Shown here: one piece after another, positions 62,400-64,000 of the stretch | Numbering within the stretch: the stretch's first letter is position 1 | Layout: each line of letters opens with the position of its first letter | Source of the DNA: Flagellimonas hymeniacidonis | GTDB taxonomy: Bacteria; Bacteroidota; Bacteroidia; Flavobacteriales; Flavobacteriaceae | Assembly (NCBI RefSeq): GCF_008040165.1 | Contig: NZ_VRUR01000001.1 | Location: 442,458 to 506,457, forward strand | DNA length: 64,000 nt | Direction of reading: 5' to 3' | Notes under the pieces: generated by a model | The model's input: only the letters and a program-made list of their open reading frames with translations | Told to the model about the DNA's origin: nothing | Database searches by the model: none | Position numbers and translations under genes: made by a program

Positions 62400-63191
62400 T
62401 CAATCCAGAGCCAACACCGGAATTTCTGAATGCAGAGTCAACAGCTTTGTCAAACGTCCTTCGGAAGGTGAGCTCAATTTTGTATGATTTCTCGGTAGGA
62501 TGGCCAATAAGTCTATATTTTTCTTGTTGATGTATTCCAAAATCCCTTCTTCCACATCCTGGTTTTTGCTAAAGGCATGCTCTACATAAAAATGCTCCAA
62601 GTAATACTCCAATAAGTTTTCTGTGCTATCAACAACAGATTCCTCCGCATAGACCGATTCTTTGTAAATGGTTAGTACGTGTACTCTAGAATTGAAGGTG
62701 CGTGCAACATCCAAAAGTGTTCGCAAGACTTCTTTATCGTCAATTTTCTCATTCCCCATTACCAAAGCAATGTCCCTAGGTTCTTTAATTGCACATCCGA
62801 AGGGAACAGATATTACTGGGCAATTAGCTTCCAAAACAAGTCTTGAGGTATTGGTTATCGCCTCGTCGGTGCTTTTATCACCCATGGTTCCCATAAGAAT
62901 CAAATCGGCATCGTACTCATCTTGTACACTAAGAATTGTCTCAATCACCTCACCGGTAGTCGTAATAAATTCTGATGGTGTTTTGGTCTTCTCATTATAC
63001 GATTTCGCAATTTTGGTAAAATCAGATTGAAGCACATTCTTTTCAGACTCTGCTATGGGCATAGCAGAGACATATAACGCCAGAATATCCATGCGTCTAT
63101 TTGGACCTACAAAATTAATTGCATATTCCAGCGCATTAATGGAAGCCTCAGAAAAGTCGAACGGAATTAAAATTTTATCAATGTTACCCAT
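62400..63191 (-). CDS. uspA: Universal stress protein with two tandem Usp domains
   Basis: The 263-residue protein has two Usp domains. The first (about 1-140) starts IDKILIPFDFSEASINALEYA and ends DLILMGTMGDKSTDEAI...CPVISVPFG, the ATP-binding G-2X-G-9X-G pattern; the second (about 145-263) is degenerate. The start is the ATG at 63189-63191; an in-frame TTG lies two codons upstream. It leads uspA-SLC13-pckA-pfkA and has the Crp/Fnr-type site B. Usp proteins accumulate in starvation and hypoxia. Confidence 0.93.
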   Translation of the reverse strand: MGNIDKILIPFDFSEASINALEYAINFVGPNRRMDILALYVSAMPIAESEKNVLQSDFTKIAKSYNEKTKTPSEFITTTGEVIETILSVQDEYDADLILMGTMGDKSTDEAITNTSRLVLEANCPVISVPFGCAIKEPRDIALVMGNEKIDDKEVLRTLLDVARTFNSRVHVLTIYKESVYAEESVVDSTENLLEYYLEHFYVEHAFSKNQDVEEGILEYINKKNIDLLAILPRNHTKLSSPSEGRLTKLLTLHSEIPVLALD

Positions 63192-63224
63192 ACCCAAAAA
63201 TTTAAATGATTAAAATCTTCAGTT

Positions 63225-63267
63225 CAAAAGTAGAACCAGCTCATGAGGTAAAATATGACAGAAGTCA
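63225..63267 (-). promoter_or_regulatory. Activator-dependent promoter of the uspA-SLC13-pckA-pfkA operon (Crp/Fnr-type site B)
   Basis: On the minus strand TGAC-TTCT-GTCA (63267-63256) is followed by exactly 23 bases and TACTTTTG (63232-63225). No TTG lies at the -33 position. The flank is AAACCTGAC-N4-GTCATA, as in site A, and CCCATA (plus strand) lies 17 bases beyond. The centre is near -41.5 relative to the expected start at about 63219. Confidence 0.7.
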
Positions 63268-63377
63268 GGTTTCATACTTTTAGCCCATAAAACATGCATT
63301 GCTTTTATTTTTAAACACCCTTTACAAGAATTGCACTCATATTGGCTATCTTTAAATGAAGCTAAAACCTCTAGAAT

Positions 63378-64000
63378 ATGGATATCGTTATAGGAATAGA
63401 CATCGGCGGCACTAAAACTAAAATTGGTTTGGTGGATAACACCGGAAAGTGTCATGCGAAGACATATTTTAGAACTAGGGAATTTCCAGATTTAGAAGAT
63501 TATCTAGACAAAATAAAAGCTGTTTCAGATGAGCTTATTCAAAATTTAGGCGAAAAAGTCATCATTTTAGGGTGTGGTATTGGAGCCCCTAATGCATCTA
63601 GTAAAAAAGGAACCATAGAAAATGCCAGTAACTTAGTTTGGAAAGGTAGCGTACCCTTACTTGAAAAACTCAAAGAAAGGATGCATATGCCCATGCGAAT
63701 TATGAATGATGCAAGTGCAGCAGCTTTGGGTGAAATGCTTTTTGGAAGAGCGCAAACCATTTCAGATTTTATTGTAATAACGTTAGGTACGGGCTTTGGC
63801 GCAGGCATTGTTGCCAATGGGCAGTTGATTGATGGCTACGACGGGTTTGCAGGTGAACTGGGTCATGTAGATATGACTATTGGAGATGGCAGATTAACCG
63901 GGCTTGGTGTACGAGGGGGATTGGAGGCCTACGTATCCGCAACGGGGTTAAAACGCACAATTATGTATATGTTGAGCAAGTACTTGGAGGACAGCAAATT
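63378..64000 (+). CDS. ROK family sugar kinase, partial (cut by the window edge), without zinc-binding cysteines
   Basis: The 207 codons visible are the N-terminal two-thirds of a ROK (repressor/ORF/kinase) protein without a DNA-binding domain. The ATP site is IGIDIGGTKTKIG at the start, ILGCGIGAPNASS and IMNDASAAALGEMLFG hold the sugar-binding and catalytic Asp, and VITLGTGFGAGIV is the second phosphate loop. The zinc motif after the GELGH histidine is changed: the canonical CxCGxxGCxE reads TGLGVRGGLE here, so all three cysteines are lost (residues about 174-183). The ATG is at 63378. It is divergent from uspA by 186 bases; glucokinase is the likeliest role. Confidence 0.9.
   Translation, partial: MDIVIGIDIGGTKTKIGLVDNTGKCHAKTYFRTREFPDLEDYLDKIKAVSDELIQNLGEKVIILGCGIGAPNASSKKGTIENASNLVWKGSVPLLEKLKERMHMPMRIMNDASAAALGEMLFGRAQTISDFIVITLGTGFGAGIVANGQLIDGYDGFAGELGHVDMTIGDGRLTGLGVRGGLEAYVSATGLKRTIMYMLSKYLEDSK

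Overview
The window looks like a chromosomal segment from a marine-type member of the Flavobacteriaceae (Bacteroidota); a Muricauda/Allomuricauda/Maribacter-like organism would fit, but I cannot name the genus from sequence alone. The signs are the moderately AT-rich base composition, the absence of Shine-Dalgarno-like sites, promoters of the Bacteroidota type (TTG, 19-20 bases, TAnnTTTG), ribosomal protein S2 with a C-terminal helix-hairpin-helix extension, DUF5916, DUF2723 and DUF4097 proteins, and an ExbB/ExbD/ExbD cluster. There is no phage, transposase, CRISPR array or rRNA operon. Most of the window is ordinary core genome.

Layout. 1-2781 (minus): rimP-nusA-infB operon, infB running off the left edge. 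2912-3792: a secreted unknown protein and tRNA-Gln. 3963-9723: a DUF2723 membrane protein, a thioredoxin-fold protein without CXXC, a metallophosphoesterase, cutC. 9763-14529: a Tat-exported glycosylasparaginase, polA, an esterase. 14950-21380: a divergent marR and the tyrosine-degradation operon hppD-hmgA-fahA-flavin reductase-aminotransferase, interrupted by a 7-bp tandem repeat and a long inverted repeat. 21413-24644: a lipocalin-like lipoprotein and a DUF5916 outer-membrane protein. 24893-32630: rplM-rpsI, rpsB, tsf, then a minus-strand ECF sigma/HEAT/DUF4097/DUF4097 operon, then pyrH-frr. 32707-38730: an RND/MMPL transporter, asnS, rpoN, a membrane protein. 38725-41979: a PorT-like barrel, ExbD, ExbD, a membrane protein, ExbB and tRNA-Ser. 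42047-50465: L-asparaginase, tatD, a retropepsin-like protein, sucAB and an amidohydrolase. 50571-55448: galE, a DegT-type aminotransferase, waaA and a sugar transporter. 55568-63191: a RaiA/HPF-like factor with a lipoprotein, a flavodoxin-like membrane-anchored protein, and an operon uspA-SLC13 transporter-pckA-pfkA. 63378-64000: the start of a ROK-family kinase.

The most interesting signal is regulatory. Three promoters between 56795 and 63267 carry a Crp/Fnr-type palindrome (TGAY-N4-RTCA) followed by exactly 23 bases and then a perfect TAnnTTTG -7 box, with no TTG -33 element. That places the palindrome near -41.5, the class II activator position. The controlled genes are a ribosome-hibernation factor, a flavodoxin-like protein, and a universal-stress-protein-led operon with a dicarboxylate-type transporter, PEP carboxykinase and phosphofructokinase. 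I infer a small low-oxygen or low-energy regulon that may include a fermentative PEP-to-C4-acid cassette. The regulator gene is not in the window.

Other notable points are a terminator-like hairpin between the promoter and the start codon of the rimP-nusA-infB operon (possible attenuator), a ROK kinase without its zinc cysteines, a thioredoxin without CXXC, and 14 perfect copies of a heptamer just upstream of hmgA.
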